Source: Daphnia pulex (Eukaryota > Arthropoda > Branchiopoda > Diplostraca > Daphniidae). From it: a stretch of 64,000 bases of DNA. A program made the translations under genes and the position numbers. The stretch's first letter is position 1. Each line of letters opens with the position of its first letter. Location: contig NC_060024.1 in the NCBI RefSeq assembly GCF_021134715.1, positions 11,284,001-11,348,000 on the forward strand. The letters run 5' to 3'. This document shows, piece by piece, positions 9,379 through 22,814 of this stretch. The notes under the pieces were generated by a model, which worked only from the letters and a program-made list of their open reading frames with translations, was not told where the DNA came from and did no database searches.

Positions 9379-12300
9379 TTAAATCTTCTTGTATTGAGTA
9401 GCACCACAACAAGGCCTTTTGTATGGTTTCTCATAACCTTCCTGCCATGGGAGAAGATTTACACGAGGAATAGCCGAAGAATCACATCCCACGATACGAT
9501 TTCTAATAAATGAAACAAAAATATTTAATTTATCCAATAATTAATCAAACAAATAAATGCTTACGCGGCAGATTCTGATTTAAAAACAAGTGGTTGAGTA
9601 TGAAGCACATGGCTGTTATCGCATACGATGCGGGCAAAACTGGTTTGCCGAATTTCGTATAATTGTTCTGTATTCAAAATTAATTAGTATATTTAAAATA
9701 ATTGCAATACCAGCATGTTTTTACTATGTAATACCTTCAGTGAACGAGCCGGGCTGTCCTCCAAGATCGTAAAAGTATCGATCACCTCGTTTCAGTCTCA
9801 AAAACTGATCGGCCACGATACATTGGAAAGTGGGGCCCAATAAAGCTCCATCGGCTTTTCTCTCAGAAACGGCTCCAATGAATAAATCAATGTCATCCAC
9901 CGTGTCGTAAAGGAGCTCAAAGCGCTCGACAATCTATGAATAAACCCAAGAGTTATATAACGTCTGTTCCATTGTGCAATAAATAAGAGCACTTACGGCT
10001 GGGGAAATAATGTCAAGTAGATCACGGAAGTATTCAGCGCGGGGAAGACCACACAGAGCACGATAAGCATTGTAGCCGGGAAGACCTGAATAAAGACAGC
10101 CAATAAATATCCAATCATTTCTTTTGAGATTTTAATATGTTACCGTGATCACGTCCACGTTGAAGGTTGAGGGCCACCAAATCCATACCGAAACCCTTGC
10201 CTTCCTCTTCGAACAAGTGGTTAGTAATCTGTCACGACAAATTAATTAATTAAGAGCTGAAAATCAAATTAAGCTATATATCTTCATTATACCTCCTCGG
10301 TGAAATAATTGTCAAAATCTTGTCCAGGCTGAGTCGCCAAACCAATAAGGAATTTGTCAAGGTTGCCAGGCGTGTAGATCACTTGTGATTTGAAAAAGTG
10401 TTGGCGTAACAGAACGTGAGCTTCCTTCTTTCTTCTATGATTAACTAGACTGGAAAAGGAAAATAAACCCGTTAATAAAACCGAATCTCTCCCCCCAATA
10501 ATAGCTAGTGATTAAACTTACTCTTGTTTTCCTTGAATAAGGGTATGTCCGAATCGGAAAGCAGCTGTAGCGAATTCGTTCAAAACGGTTGGATTGATGT
10601 TCTCGTCGTAATCGTCGCTGAAACCATCTTGAAGTGGCAGCAAACCGAAGTCCTGCATTTTGGCCACACCGATTACGATGGGCAGCCATTCGTTGTAGGT
10701 AATGTGCTGCATTTGAGCAATCAGAATGCGTCTGGCCTCCTGGTAAAGACGCTCGTCATTCCAAAACGGGTTCAAGTAGGAGAGCTCCGCCACAAGTCTG
10801 TTGTGTTCACGCATGAAAACGGTGTGCGTGACAGCCAAGTTGGGGTGTTCGTTCGACCGCGAATCACCTGCGAGAAAATTGGTTATTATGCAATTTTGAA
10901 AAATCGTTTTTGTGTGTGCATTTTCCCCACCTGCTTTGAAGCACTTGACATCTTTTGGTCGATCAATTCCAGAAATGGCTTTAGATAAGGTGCAATTCAT
11001 CTCTTGATCGTTATCCGGCGGCAGCAAATCCAATTCGTGATGACCCTTTTGCGGAGTTACCTTCAGGGCGCCATTTTTAAATGTTCGCAACTCTGCGGCG
11101 TCTTTATCGTCGGAGCCGTAGACGTTGGAGTGATCCAAGAAATGGGTCAACTGATTCATCTACAAAAGTATCAATTGAAAATGCAAGAAAAGTGGGTTAC
11201 ATCTTTGGCAAAAGAAATACTGTCACACTATTACTGGGCAATTTCAACCCGTTGACATCCCATAAAGTTTCCAATTGGACCGTTTCAAAGTAGCAATTTA
11301 GGGTAATTTGAATGACTACGCTTCGAGTGATGTGTTAAATTCATGTAACAAAAATGAATAACACATGTTTTGCATGTCGACACGCAGCATCTGGTGTCGA
11401 CATTAATTGCTGTACTGTAACGGCGAAACTCTCTTCCAAACGACTGACCTGTTCTCCATGACCGAAGCTGCAATCAAATCTGGGAGCCGGAGTGGAACGG
11501 ACGAAGCTCATGCAACGTTGACCGAACTTGGAGAAAAACGGATCATCATGAGGAATTTCAATGGCCATGCATTCAGGATGAAGAAATTCGGTATTGTTCA
11601 ACAACATTCCTTCTTCTGTGCAGCACTGGATGCCCATTCCGTTGGCGTCTAGGGAAAAAATTAATTATATCGTTATTAATTTAAATGCTTGCTAATCCAG
11701 CGTTGCAATATGTCATACTCATGCGGAAGACTGGAGTCGATGTTAAATCGTGATCCAAAAATTGGCCGTACTGCATAACCCATGTGGTGTCCGTCTCGGA
11801 GGGAGCATCAGCGTCCAAAACCACAGAAATTGACACTAAACGCGGACTGGAATAAGCGCAATAAAGCATTGGATGATTATTTTGCAAAGGACAATAAACT
11901 ATGAAGAATACGTGAATGAAAGTTGATGGCTAGTTTCCAAAAAAGAAGGGGTTTATACACCCGTCGGAAATTTCTACATTGAGTACCGTAACGAATAGTG
12001 TGCAATATACCTGGGAAGATCGCCACCGTCTCCAGCACGTCTTGGAAGCCAAACACCTATACAGAGAAATATTGCAAATATGTAACCGACTGTCCCACAT
12101 AGTTATTATTTTGAATTGTGTTGAAAGAATGCTATACCATCTGCGTACGCTGGAACAAGGGCGCGCTGAAATTGGGTGCGAGACTTTCCCCAGAAGGAAC
12201 GTTTGATGTTGTTGCACGAGCCGTCTAATGTCCGGAAGGGAGAACGGCTAGTCTTTTGATCACAAACGGGATCAGCTGGACAAGTCTCTTTCAGAATTGT

Positions 12301-13449
12301 ATCTCTTAGGTTGAATTGATTCAAACCAAAACCGGCCTCTTCTGGAGTCAATTCAAATCTACAGAGATTCAGAAAAAGATGTTTATAAATAAGATTCAAT
12401 TATTAATCACAATTAATTTACCTTTTGCCAAGTTCTCTGGTAGTTTCAACGCCAGTTAGGGCTCCACGGCTGAGCATCCGTGACTCGAGAGTTGTCTGGA
12501 AAAATAGCAAATGTGTCGACTGGGATGAACTCGGTCTGACTGTGATGTTGTTGGCTCGCAAAAGTTTCTCCGTTTCGTCCATCAAGCGCATTTGGAACTG
12601 GCCAGCGTGAGCGGCAGCGTTCACAGAGTAAATGTCAATGCACTGTTTCTCCAACTTGACGATTTTCTTGTTAGCTTGCTTGATGGGCCCGTTATGACCT
12701 GGAAACAAACGAATTAAATTTGACATTCTTTGAAACAGAATAGAAAAATGTTACTCACTGTTGTAGGGAAGATCGGGACAACACATTCCTGGTTCTCCAT
12801 CCGCCAGTTTGCAGGAGCTTCCCGGAGTGATAAGAACAAGATCGTACCAAACGGCGCAATCCTTGGCCGGTCGGCACTGCGACTCGTAACCGCCAACTTT
12901 CGGGCAGTAGTGAGTATATTTGTCGTCGTATTGGTAGGGACTTTCCGGATACAGACTCTCGAGTTTGTAAGACCCAGGATAATGAGGAGGAGGTTTAACA
13001 GCTTCATGATAAGCCGGCCTGGGTGGATAAGCTGTTTCAGGGCTGTAAGGGACATAAGCTGATGGCTTTTCGCGGTAAGCTGTTTTAGGCTGGACAGGTG
13101 GCTTGATTGGCTCAGCAGCAGGTCTTGGTGGCTCAGAGTGGTATGCTGCCGGTCGGAATTGGTATTGGAAAACTCCGGGCTTCTGAATCTCGAACCCGAG
13201 ACCAGACGGATCGTATTGAACGACACTTTCGTCCAGCTTGGAATAGTCCAACAGATGGCTAGGGTTGCGGCCCAACACAGACGGTCGGCGTGAGTGATAT
13301 TGACGACCGGTTCGGGCACTCTCTGTATCGGCTACAGGCTCTTTCTCTTCGAGTTTCTCTTCCACAGCATCTGCAGCATCGTCGCTGGCGGCAGCGGCAA
13401 CCAACAGCAGGCCCACCATGACCATTCCAATTACCCATCGGGACATCAT
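9379..13449 (-). CDS. Secreted animal heme peroxidase, copy 2 (catalytically complete)
   Basis: Fourteen exons: 12759-13449, 12422-12698, 12138-12358, 12011-12056, 11719-11846, 11449-11648, 10931-11159, 10522-10867, 10293-10449, 10144-10228, 9997-10085, 9735-9933, 9565-9667 and 9379-9502 (964 aa). The start is the first of two ATGs after an acceptor (cattgcag). It leads into a strong signal peptide ([16 protein letters not shown]). The layout is the same as copy 1: a Pro/Tyr-rich spacer, the Cys-rich clip-like module, then the peroxidase domain. Here the heme-linking residues are intact (Asp443 before distal His444, and Glu604 three after Arg601), and proximal His705 is present. This copy should therefore be the canonical enzyme that oxidises substrates with hydrogen peroxide outside the cell. 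All thirteen coding introns are at the same positions as in copy 1, so the pair arose by tandem duplication. Confidence 0.94.
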
Positions 13450-14325
13450 CTTCAGCAGCTGCAATGAAATCAATTCATATAAGTTACTTCAACACCTTTC
13501 TTCTCCATTAAAAAAAAGGAAAAGTTGGCTATTACTTATTTGTACAAGTCATGTGAATCTCGGATACGGTTACGATAGCAGAACAAAAATGACACCTTAA
13601 TTAGAGTGTACAACTATTGGAGAGTTGAATCAAATTTCACCGCGGTGTGAAAATTGCCCAATAACCTCAATGACAACGACCACCTCAAATGCAATGCGTC
13701 ACGCAAGAGTCATCCGAAAAATTGTCTATAATACAACACTGTTACTCTACGAGTTCCGCTTGATAAATGATAAGTGTCGTAGTCTACACGAGCACAGAGA
13801 AAGCGCAGGCGGCCCAATTTGATATCACTCGAAATAGCTCAGGCCCAACGTGTAACATCGCAGGCTAATCTCATAGCTTACCGCTAACGTTTCAATAGAG
13901 AATTTTAATCAATTTAGAATTCTACTTGAAGTGAATATTGATTCACACAGTTAAAAAACAAAGTCAATCAGCAATCAATAGGTTATACAAAGTGATTGGA
14001 ATGTAACGCCTTTCTTCAATTGAAAAACTTTCATGGCCAATCGACACGGACGAGTTCTTCCATTCAAAAAATTAATGGAAAGATCAAAAGAAGTCAACAA
14101 ATGAAGTGAATTGATAGATGGCTGATTACGTATAGTATCAAAGGCATTTGTTCACTCTTGTTTAAATACGTGTTGTACAACAATATCTTAATTTCCTTTT
14201 CTAAAAAAATAAAAGGGATTTACTACATTCACTTTCACTTGCGTCCATTAGCCAACAATTCGTTTAGCACGACTAAATTCAATGTTCGTGATGGACAAAT
14301 AAAAATGAAGTGAATCAAATCCTAC

Positions 14326-14465
14326 CTGAGTGAAGTTTGAGTTGGTGTAATTTTTAAAAAACTTGAGTTCGTAAATGTTTTTCTTCTTTTACAAAATGAC
14401 GACAAAGAGCAGAGCACACTGTGAGGTATGTGTTCCAGTTTCCACGACGTCTGACCAAGTGAGCT
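14326..14465 (-). other. Predicted non-coding first exon of peroxidase copy 2
   Basis: The donor CTCAG|gtagga at 14326 pairs in phase-free fashion with the acceptor at 13459-13460, nine bases before the start codon. This gives an ~870-bp leader intron. The 5' end is estimated from the TATA box at 14491-14500. Confidence 0.5.
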
Positions 14466-14490
14466 CTGTCAAGAACACGCTTGCCTCTCT

Positions 14491-14500
14491 TGTATTTATA
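14491..14500 (-). promoter_or_regulatory. TATA box of peroxidase copy 2
   Basis: TATAAATACA followed by AAGAGAG, identical to the element in front of copy 1. The upstream flank holds a GA microsatellite at about 14548-14573. Confidence 0.6.
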
Positions 14501-17500
14501 GAGGGCCCGCGTTAGCCGAGCGCGGGAGTCACGAACGAATGGCAGAACTAGGGAGAGGGAGAGAGAGAGAGAGGATACGGTACCTTTTCAACAGGTGCAC
14601 GGTGTGTTTCGTGAGTTTATTTAATGGGCCGGTAACTGTCGACGGAATCAAACGCAATCCTGATTAGCTCTGATAGACCGTGACCGATCTCTCGAAAAAT
14701 CGCCATCACCTCGAATCATTGATGCCGTTCGTGATGTCATCAAGTCGTTATAAACATATTGACACCTCCGCCAATTATTTAAAAATGTCGAATCTATCGT
14801 TTTGGTCGAACATTGGAAAACAAAATATTAAAATAAGTCTCATCTGCACGACGAGCAATTAAATTTGAGTTTCACTGGACAAAAAGTGGACCGCGCGCAG
14901 TTATTTGACGAATGTTTGTTTTGCTGAAGGGATTTTTTTTGACTAAATAGATTTAGGTTGTCGGTGATTCATTGGAGAGAGCTTACAGAAATAGTATAGT
15001 ACAAAAGTAAGACGATACTAAAAAGAAGTATTTTTATGATCTTGTTCGAGAAACCACGTACGCCACTGAACGAGACAACCCTGATGGCATTCAAACGCAA
15101 CCTAATCGTAGCGTGAAATTGAAGTAACAGCCGTTGTCTGTCCCGGTAGTTGTCGGAATACTGCCGCTGCGTTACCGTTAACCCCATTCAGCATTGTCAC
15201 GTGAAATGATTGTCTTCCGAATTCCCATCATATTTGGCTTTTTCAAAAATGAATTCAATTCTATTTGTGTTTTAAGTTGAGATTTATGGCCGTCGTGAAA
15301 TCATATTAATAGCGAAGCAGGTGTTTCAAGCTTCGATTGTGAAACACGTCCATGGAATGAGCCAATGTATTTCAACAATTAAATGAAGTGAATATATTTC
15401 AACAATCCAAGTGACGTATTTCACAATCGACTTGACGGGCCCGTCAAGATATTCTGACATAATTAATACGAGAAAAGTAACGGAATCCGCTGTTAAATCT
15501 GATTCTAACTAAGTGAATTTCGGAATGATTTCGCTTTCGTTTTTTTTTTTAAACGGCTGTTATTAACTAAACAAATAATTAAATCAACACCACGCAGAAT
15601 CTTTCGCCGAACTTTCTCCATCGTGCCAATGGCTTTTGCAAATGCGTCAAAAATGTTTTTCCCTAAACGGGAAAGTGCCCATTCGATGCATCGTCCACGT
15701 CGTGTTCGAGATATTTCGTTTAAAATCGACGCGCCGGCTATGATGTAAAACAGGGCGTGGACGTTCGGTACACATTCACGGTCGAAAAGAGAAAACGCGC
15801 TGCTGTCGATGAAAGAGAATTTCGTTATTCTTTTCAAGCTACGTATACTATTTTGTAGGTATACACAACCAAGCTGGCGGGACAACCGCCTACGAGTGTG
15901 GGAAAAAACAAACACCAGACACGATTTCATCTGATTTTTCTAAATTCATCTTCCAACTAAAAAGAGAGAACTGTGTCACTTACCAATTCTTCTGTTTTGA
16001 CAATAGAAAATGGACCCATTTCTTTCTTGTAAACTGATTTTCCAGATGTTGTCCAGTTCCGCGTCTATGGTTTTTATTGACAAGAAGAGCCACATGACGA
16101 TTTGAGAGCACCAGACTGGCCGTCCTTGTGTAATACATCCGTTTTCTACAAATTAAAAAAAAAAAGAAAAAATATTACGCAAAAGAAGCCATTCAGGTTG
16201 TCCTGTCTAACTGGTGAATGGTCGACGCCCAAGTGACGTCTTTGAGGAAATCTCTTCTTTTATTTTCAATGCCGTTGCATCAATCATCAAGGCCGATACT
16301 TTTTTAAAAAATAACCCAGCACGGAGAACATTTTGCGTTGTTAGTTTTTTAACAATAGTCAAGTCTTTTGACCAAAAGAGTTCCAGCCGGGTCGTGACTC
16401 ATAAATCAGACCTTCTCTTCGGGATTTCTCCTGACGCGAACAAAACACGTAACAAATCGTCCGTCGGGTTGCGTTATATAATTAGCAAACCAAACGAATT
16501 TAATGACGGCATGGGAGCGCCGTAATATTACTCGCCCGTAAGCGGTTCGAGGATTGAAATCCACACAAAAATATTATTTGGAGAAAAGACAAGAAAAACG
16601 AAAGTATTAGAAACGTGGGGTTCGTCTTCTCCAGTCACGCCGCCCGTTATACGGTTGCCTTTTGTTGTTGATTGATCCCTATCTCCAATAAGTGAACAAC
16701 GCCGGCAATAATTCAGCTTGTTATTATTTACGCTCCTCGCAAGTAGGTTAAACTGCGGAGAAAGTCACAGGAGGACATTTTTCTTAATTATTTCGAAGGC
16801 AAATGTAGCAGAACGTGTACCTACCAAAAACCTGCGGTTGCCTTATTTTTACCTATTACCTATGCCGCTGCTGTTGTTGTTGTTGTGTGGGTGCGGTTTG
16901 CCCACCCACCCACCCCAAAGCGCGCCAACAATTTGTTTCTTGAACGCACGAAGGCAATCGCTTTCGGACGTCCAACCTTTTAACTCAACACCCTTTTGAT
17001 TCACATTTCTTTTTAACAAAATAGATGCTTTATTGTTGCGACATAGTACGTACTTATGTATACTATCTCGAATCAAAAAGAGGAAATCGGAATTCAAAAC
17101 AACGTTTTACACCTTTCACTAAAATCAGTCAGCCGTGTACATTCCTATGTACCGCCAAGGAAGACTATAGCGTGTATCCCGAAGCTACGCTGGGAGGCAT
17201 CAGGTGCGCTAGGTGTACTACAACAATCAAGCCCAGCTATTCATCCCGACTTGGAATAATGCATTTTCCAGTGGGCGGATGAGTCAAAACTGTCTGAACA
17301 ATTCAACTCATTTGCAAAGATTTCTTTTCACGATCTTGAGATTGCCACGGCGTTGTGCAATTGAGAAGAAAACCTATAGTAGTACAGTTGAAATTGCATC
17401 ATTTCGTCACGGCTTCTCGACCCACAAAAGTGAGGGACTCGTTGCCAGTTGATGAACTATCTCAAGTCTTTGTGAAAAAAGTAAAAGTTTTCGCAAACAT

Positions 17501-19337
17501 CGCGTTTATCGCTCGCGATCATTTCTACATTACAAATGGCACGGATCGATTTTGTGGATAAAGTATAAATATAACAAGGTTGACGGTCAGGTTTTTCCCC
17601 CCCATTATTTTCAAAGAAAGTGTAAAATAAATCCAAGCGTAAATAAACGCACTAAATCAAAATTTTCGATAACGTCAATAGTATTCCAGGGTCAAGCTTG
17701 GCTTGGCTTTAGAAACTATAGTATAAGGGTTCATTAGCTTAGTTTGTTAGAACTTGATGTCACAAAAGAAAAAAATGTTACTATTTGAAGTAGGTGGACA
17801 AAAGTTGTTGTAAAGAACCTGTGACGAATCGATGGAAACAGAAAACAAGTATTCAGGACTTATGATCGATGAGACAAGGCCAGCAATTGTATGGTCAAGA
17901 TTTTTAAAACAACTCGTAAAATTCCATGGCAAAATAGGCTACTGAAAGAATACACAAAAGAGATTACTGCATTAGGGCACTTGTAGTTGCACCATGACTC
18001 GCCAGACGTAAATAAATTTATTAGGAAAAACGTCTTTGATTCCTCTTGTTTTCTTCTATAGTAGCCTAAAGTAGGCCACAAATGGTAATAAATGTCTGCC
18101 ATTTGTATTTCCAGCCGAACTTTTTCTCCAAATCCTACTCCACCCAACATTAAAGTGTACGCCATAGTGTTTATACGGCTTTGCATTTTGTCATGACGAA
18201 TTTCAAAGACTTTTTCGAAGGCAAAAACCCAAAGTTCGAGAGTTCATTGCAGGGAGGCACGCATTTCTCCACGTGTGATGCACGACGTTTTATTACCTTG
18301 CCTTTTTGGTAGATCCTGAATAGAAAGAAAAAGTGAAGTCCCACCTTTCTCTCTATGCTTGCAGGTTCACACCAATTACCACAAGAAAGCATTAGCCTAC
18401 AACGGAACAGAGATTTGCATCCCAAAGGTAAAAGTCTAGGATTACGTCACACGAAGGCTAAAAATGATGGGCACTCTAACGTCTCTTCTATCGTTCAAAT
18501 TGCGTGACAAAGACCAGACAAATAAATGCTAACATATTATTTAAGCCCTAAAACAATGTTGTTCTTTTCACCCCTACTCGCTATAACATTCATGGATTTT
18601 ACTTCGATAACTTCACTGTCGAACATGTGATTGACGCCACATTTTGTTATCTCAACAATACACAAAGTTTCAGCTGAAAAGAACTGCGAAATTCAACAAT
18701 TCTTGTTTTTCCTTAGAAAATTAAACGAAAAAAGTTATAGACTAACCTGATGTGTACTCGATTAGCAGCTCTTGCAAATTCTTCATTGTTGTAGTCATGG
18801 AGAAAACTTTACAGGATCTTAAACAAAATAATATGTTCTCAACACTTTTTTCAAGCTTTTTTTAACACGGAATGAACATCAAACGAATGAAGAATTAAAA
18901 AATTTACATAATGTTACGATCTTGCCAAATCAGTAAAAATATGGCGTGTAATTTCATTTTTTTTTATTAAAAGAAATTAGTTTGAACTTTCTAATTTTAA
19001 ATTCCGGAAATTAGAAAAATTAAGTAAATTTTACCGTTAACGTCGAACGAGAGAAATTTGTGATTATTTTCGCTTTAAAAATGTTGTCTTGCTTTGATTT
19101 CATCACAGTCTCCATTTTTTGGTCACACCGACTCACACAAAGAAAACAAAAGAAGACTACCAGTCGGGCAGTCGACAAGCTCATAATCTGTGTGGGTAAA
19201 AAAACTCCACCTCTTGTTCCGAAGTCTCGAAAACAAAAGTCTTATAGAGGAAAGGAAAACGTTGGATTTAGTTAGTTATTTTCTTAGTTTTAGTTCTAGA
19301 CAAATAATAATAATAACAATTGGAAATAGGATTGGAA
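14501..19337. other. Long gene-poor stretch
   Basis: About 4.8 kb without a gene I can support. It holds a GA-rich microsatellite (14548-14573), a GTT/CCCA-rich simple stretch near 16865-16915, and scattered open reading stretches with no domain or splice support. The longest ATG-started one, 15505-15930 on the minus strand (141 codons), begins right after a possible acceptor but looks compositionally random. Regulatory DNA for the peroxidase pair may be here. Confidence 0.45.
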
Positions 19338-20575
19338 ATGATTCACTTGAAAAACCTTACTGAACGTGTTGGGTGCCCTTTTGACCCTGTGCACGTGGTT
19401 GAAAGACGGTGAGTGATATCATTTTTGTGTTTTTTTTAACAAGTAGTTCAAAATTGTGATATTTTAAAACAGGAAATTACAACATCATTTGGTCAAGTGT
19501 ATTAGAGTAAGTACTTTTACTAGTTTACTGTTATCATTAAATACCTTTACGTCTGTGATGCAACTTAATTTGCAGAATCTTCCAAAAAACCATGATTTTG
19601 TTCAATGCCAATATTGGCACCTGCACTATGTTAGAAGGAGTGAATTGAATGATCACCTAGAATCTTGTGAGCACAAGTTAGCTAAAGAGGCTAATAAGAA
19701 AACGTGGGAGGGTAAGTCTAAGTCCATATATTATGTTTCATTCAGTAATTTGGTTTATTAATTTGTATTACCACCTGTTTAGGGGACAAACAAACAAAGT
19801 TTTTTCAACCAAAACTGAAGTATAATGAAATCCTACCATCTACTGAGTTATCAGAGAGCTGGGATGATGCAACATTGACTGCTCCTAGCTTCTCGTCTGA
19901 AATAATGAGTGCTAAGGCCAACTACATGACGTAATTGTATTAATATTGCTGCCCATAGATTTTTATGTACAACTATTCCTCTTTAGTGTTCCTCAAGGGT
20001 TATCCAAAGCCAAGCGTAAGGAATACCGCGAAAACGAACGAGAACGCTTGCGGGAGAGGGAGTATACTTACATAAATCAAATCATGTTGAACTATTTTAT
20101 TATTTGCTAAATATTTAATTTCTACTTTAGAGAAAAGGAAAGAGTATTTGTGGCTAAAGGAGAGAAAATCCAGCAAGTACAAAAGGAAACGATTATTCCA
20201 GTACCACCTCGAAAACCAACTGGTAAATTTTTATCTTCTCGTTTACACTAAAATTAGATTTTCTTATTCAATTTGTTTACACAATTTGTAGAGAATCCAG
20301 TAAGACGCCTAAGTCGAATTGCAGCAAACTTTCAGGTGCCAAAAGAGCATGTTGAAGAATCAAAAGGACTTCCTTCGCCTGCTAGATCTTCACGTAACGG
20401 TAGTGCTGGAAGTACTCCTGCAATCGGAAGAGGCAGAGGACTTTTGGGTGAGTTAATATGTCATTATCATAAGTATCAAAGAACGTTATCTTAATATTAT
20501 TTCCAAGGTTGGAGCCATATTTCTGAACCAGACCGAACATTTCGCTTCTCCCCGGAAGAATTTCCTAATTTATAA
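19338..20575 (+). CDS. GTSF1: GTSF1/Asterix-like double CHHC zinc-finger protein
   Basis: Eight exons: 19338-19408, 19473-19506, 19576-19711, 19783-19930, 19987-20061, 20131-20222, 20292-20447 and 20508-20575 (259 aa). Two CHHC (U11-48K-type) zinc fingers sit at the N terminus: Cys13-His19-His29-Cys33 and Cys46-His52-His62-Cys66, with the exact C-x5-H-x9-H-x3-C spacing. An acidic Trp motif (ESWDD) follows, like the Piwi-contacting region of GTSF1. Family knowledge: GTSF1/Asterix binds Piwi-clade Argonautes and is needed for piRNA-guided transposon silencing in germ cells. The C-terminal half (a charged Arg/Glu run, then a Ser/Gly/Arg-rich tail) is unusually long. Vertebrate members are about 150-170 aa. 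A TRMT13- or SNRNP48-type CHHC protein is less likely because there are two tandem fingers at the N terminus. Confidence 0.85.
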
Positions 20576-20970
20576 TTAGTAGTACCTACTCCATAATACG
20601 GTCACCTACTCCAAGTTTGAAATATCCTGTTTCACTTTTCAAGTTCATTTGTTATGAAAACACAGACCTTTTTTGAGTTAATAAATTTCATTTTGGGTTC
20701 AGGTATATCCTTTTCAACAAAACAAGACTTAGTTTTAAGAAAAGAAATTCTTGGAATTCCAAAAATGCTTTTCCTTTAAAAAACCATGAGAAAAAAAATC
20801 AAAAAATACCGTCAAAAAATAATTTCTAGTTGCAATGGAAATTTGGCAGCAATGCATTCAAAGATATTGCAGACGAACACCTGTCAGACGAGCTGTTCAG
20901 TATTCAGTTAGATTTAGAACCACGTGTGGGATAGTTGGAACCTACAAAGTTGAATAACAATTAAGTTAAG

Positions 20971-22814
20971 ATGGGCAAGCCTAAAGGTACATCCAGTCGT
21001 AAAACGAAAGTGGATGCTGTATCGGACGACGAAGAATATCAGGATGCCGTCGACCCAAATGCATCGGAATTCATATATGATGCTGTTGACGAATACTACG
21101 AAAACGAGGAACGCGAAGGTGCAGAGAAATTGGCCAAGTTGATGAAAAGGCCCAAAAGATACATACAGGTATTAACATGTGTGAAATTACTCTGTTAATA
21201 TCTAGTTTTTTATTGGTTGTAAATTTTCCTATATTTCAGGAAGATGTATTGGGAGTAGCTTCATCATCTGACGAAGAAGAAACATTGAAGATGTCAAAAA
21301 AGAAAAAGCTGAAGAAGGCCCGTTTAGATGCAGAACCATTACCTCCCCTTGATAATGAACTGGAAGATGAGAAGGAAGGAGATGATGAAGAAGAAAATCT
21401 GGAATGGGGAAAAAAAAGATCAGCATACTACAATGCTGACTACGTTGATGAAGAATGGGATGGTATATTTCGATTAAAAAATGCATCTTCTGTTATCTGC
21501 TACAGTAATAACCATTAAAATATTCTAGATGCAAATGAGTCGGATGCTGAGGTAGCAGAACTAGAAGAACAAGAAGCACTTGCAATTCAGCAAAGAATGG
21601 CCCAACAGTTGGAAGAAGCAGATTTTGGTTTAGATTTCATCACTCACTTAAAAGTGACAAATTAATGAAACTAAAGTTGGAGCATCTTATTTAATCTTCT
21701 TTGTATTACAGGAAGCTGACAAAATCAAAGGACAAACATCTGTACAGGAAGAGAAAATTGACGTTAATCTTTCTCATTTATCCAAACGAGAAAAACTTAA
21801 ACTATTGACGGAAGAGTCTCCAGAACTGATTGAACTCGTTGAAGATTTCAAGTGTAACTTCTAATCGCTGAATTAAATTATCGATGTTTAGTATTAAAAA
21901 CACCTATCTTATCTTTCAGGTCAAATGGCAGAGCTTAAAAACAATCTAGAACCCATTTTAAAATTAGTGACGGAAGGAGTGCTACCTGCAAGTCCAGGAG
22001 TGGATTACGTCACATCGAAATACCAGCTCATCCTCAAGTATTTTACGTACAACTCCTCTTCTTGAAATTTTATTACATTTTTCGTCTGTTTATATTTTTC
22101 AGCTACTGCACACAGATTGGCTATTATTTTGTGCTGAAGTCTAAAAGAATATCCGTGCAGAATCACCCTGTCGTTAAACGTCTGGTTCAGTTCCGAAGTT
22201 TGCTACATCAGCTTGAAAATGCAGGTGCAAGTCTACAGCCGGAGATCGACAGTTTGTTAACGAAAATTAAAGAGGATGAAAAGATGACTCGTGAAGACTT
22301 TGTACGCACCGTCATTCCTCCAAGAAAGAAACTGCGCATTTTATCAAGTCGTCCTCAGTCGGCTGTAGTCGAGACAAGCAAGCCAGAGGAAAAGAATGCT
22401 GTCACGAAAAAGAAAATCAACGTACCCTTGACTCGAGACGAAGAGCAAGCATTAGATTTCTACAAAGCGGTCAGTAAATCAAAGAAAGATTCTGAAGATG
22501 AAAGTGAAGATGGTGACGAAGATCCAAACCTTGATTTGACTGCTGGAGCTGATTCAGCCATAAATGCTTCAGAGCAAGGAGAAGAGGACATTGGCAAACG
22601 TGGCATCAACTATCAAATTGCTAAAAACAAGGGCTTGACACCGCATCGGTCGAAAGAACAGCGCAATCCTCGTGTCAAACACCGTATGAAGTTCCGAAAG
22701 GCAAATATCCGCAGGAAGGGCGCGATTCGCGAGCCTCGCAAAGAACTCAAGAAATACGGCGGTGAGATCTCTGGCATTAAGGCGACCGTCATTCGAAGTG
22801 TTAAACTTAAGTAA
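20971..22814 (+). CDS. UTP3: UTP3/SAS10 small-subunit processome component
   Basis: Six exons: 20971-21168, 21240-21462, 21529-21653, 21712-21853, 21920-22037 and 22103-22814 (505 aa). It has an acidic N terminus, a central Sas10/Utp3/C1D domain (about residues 210-300), an acidic linker, and the diagnostic basic Sas10 C-terminal domain (YQIAKNKGLTPHR, NPRVKHR, RRKGAIREPRKE). Family knowledge: a nucleolar U3 snoRNP/SSU-processome factor for 18S rRNA maturation. The start is the first ATG. It lies only about 400 bp after the GTSF1-like gene on the same strand. The ATG-started open stretch that runs on from 22062 is intron read-through, not a separate gene. Confidence 0.95.

Noticed and set aside
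15505-15930. 141-codon minus-strand frame with an ATG after a possible acceptor
   Set aside because: The sequence looks compositionally random with no motif, and there is no partner exon. Transcript evidence would be needed.
22062-22102. Upstream ATG making a longer last exon of UTP3
   Set aside because: These bases are the intron before the final exon. The acceptor at 22101-22102 restores the conserved frame.
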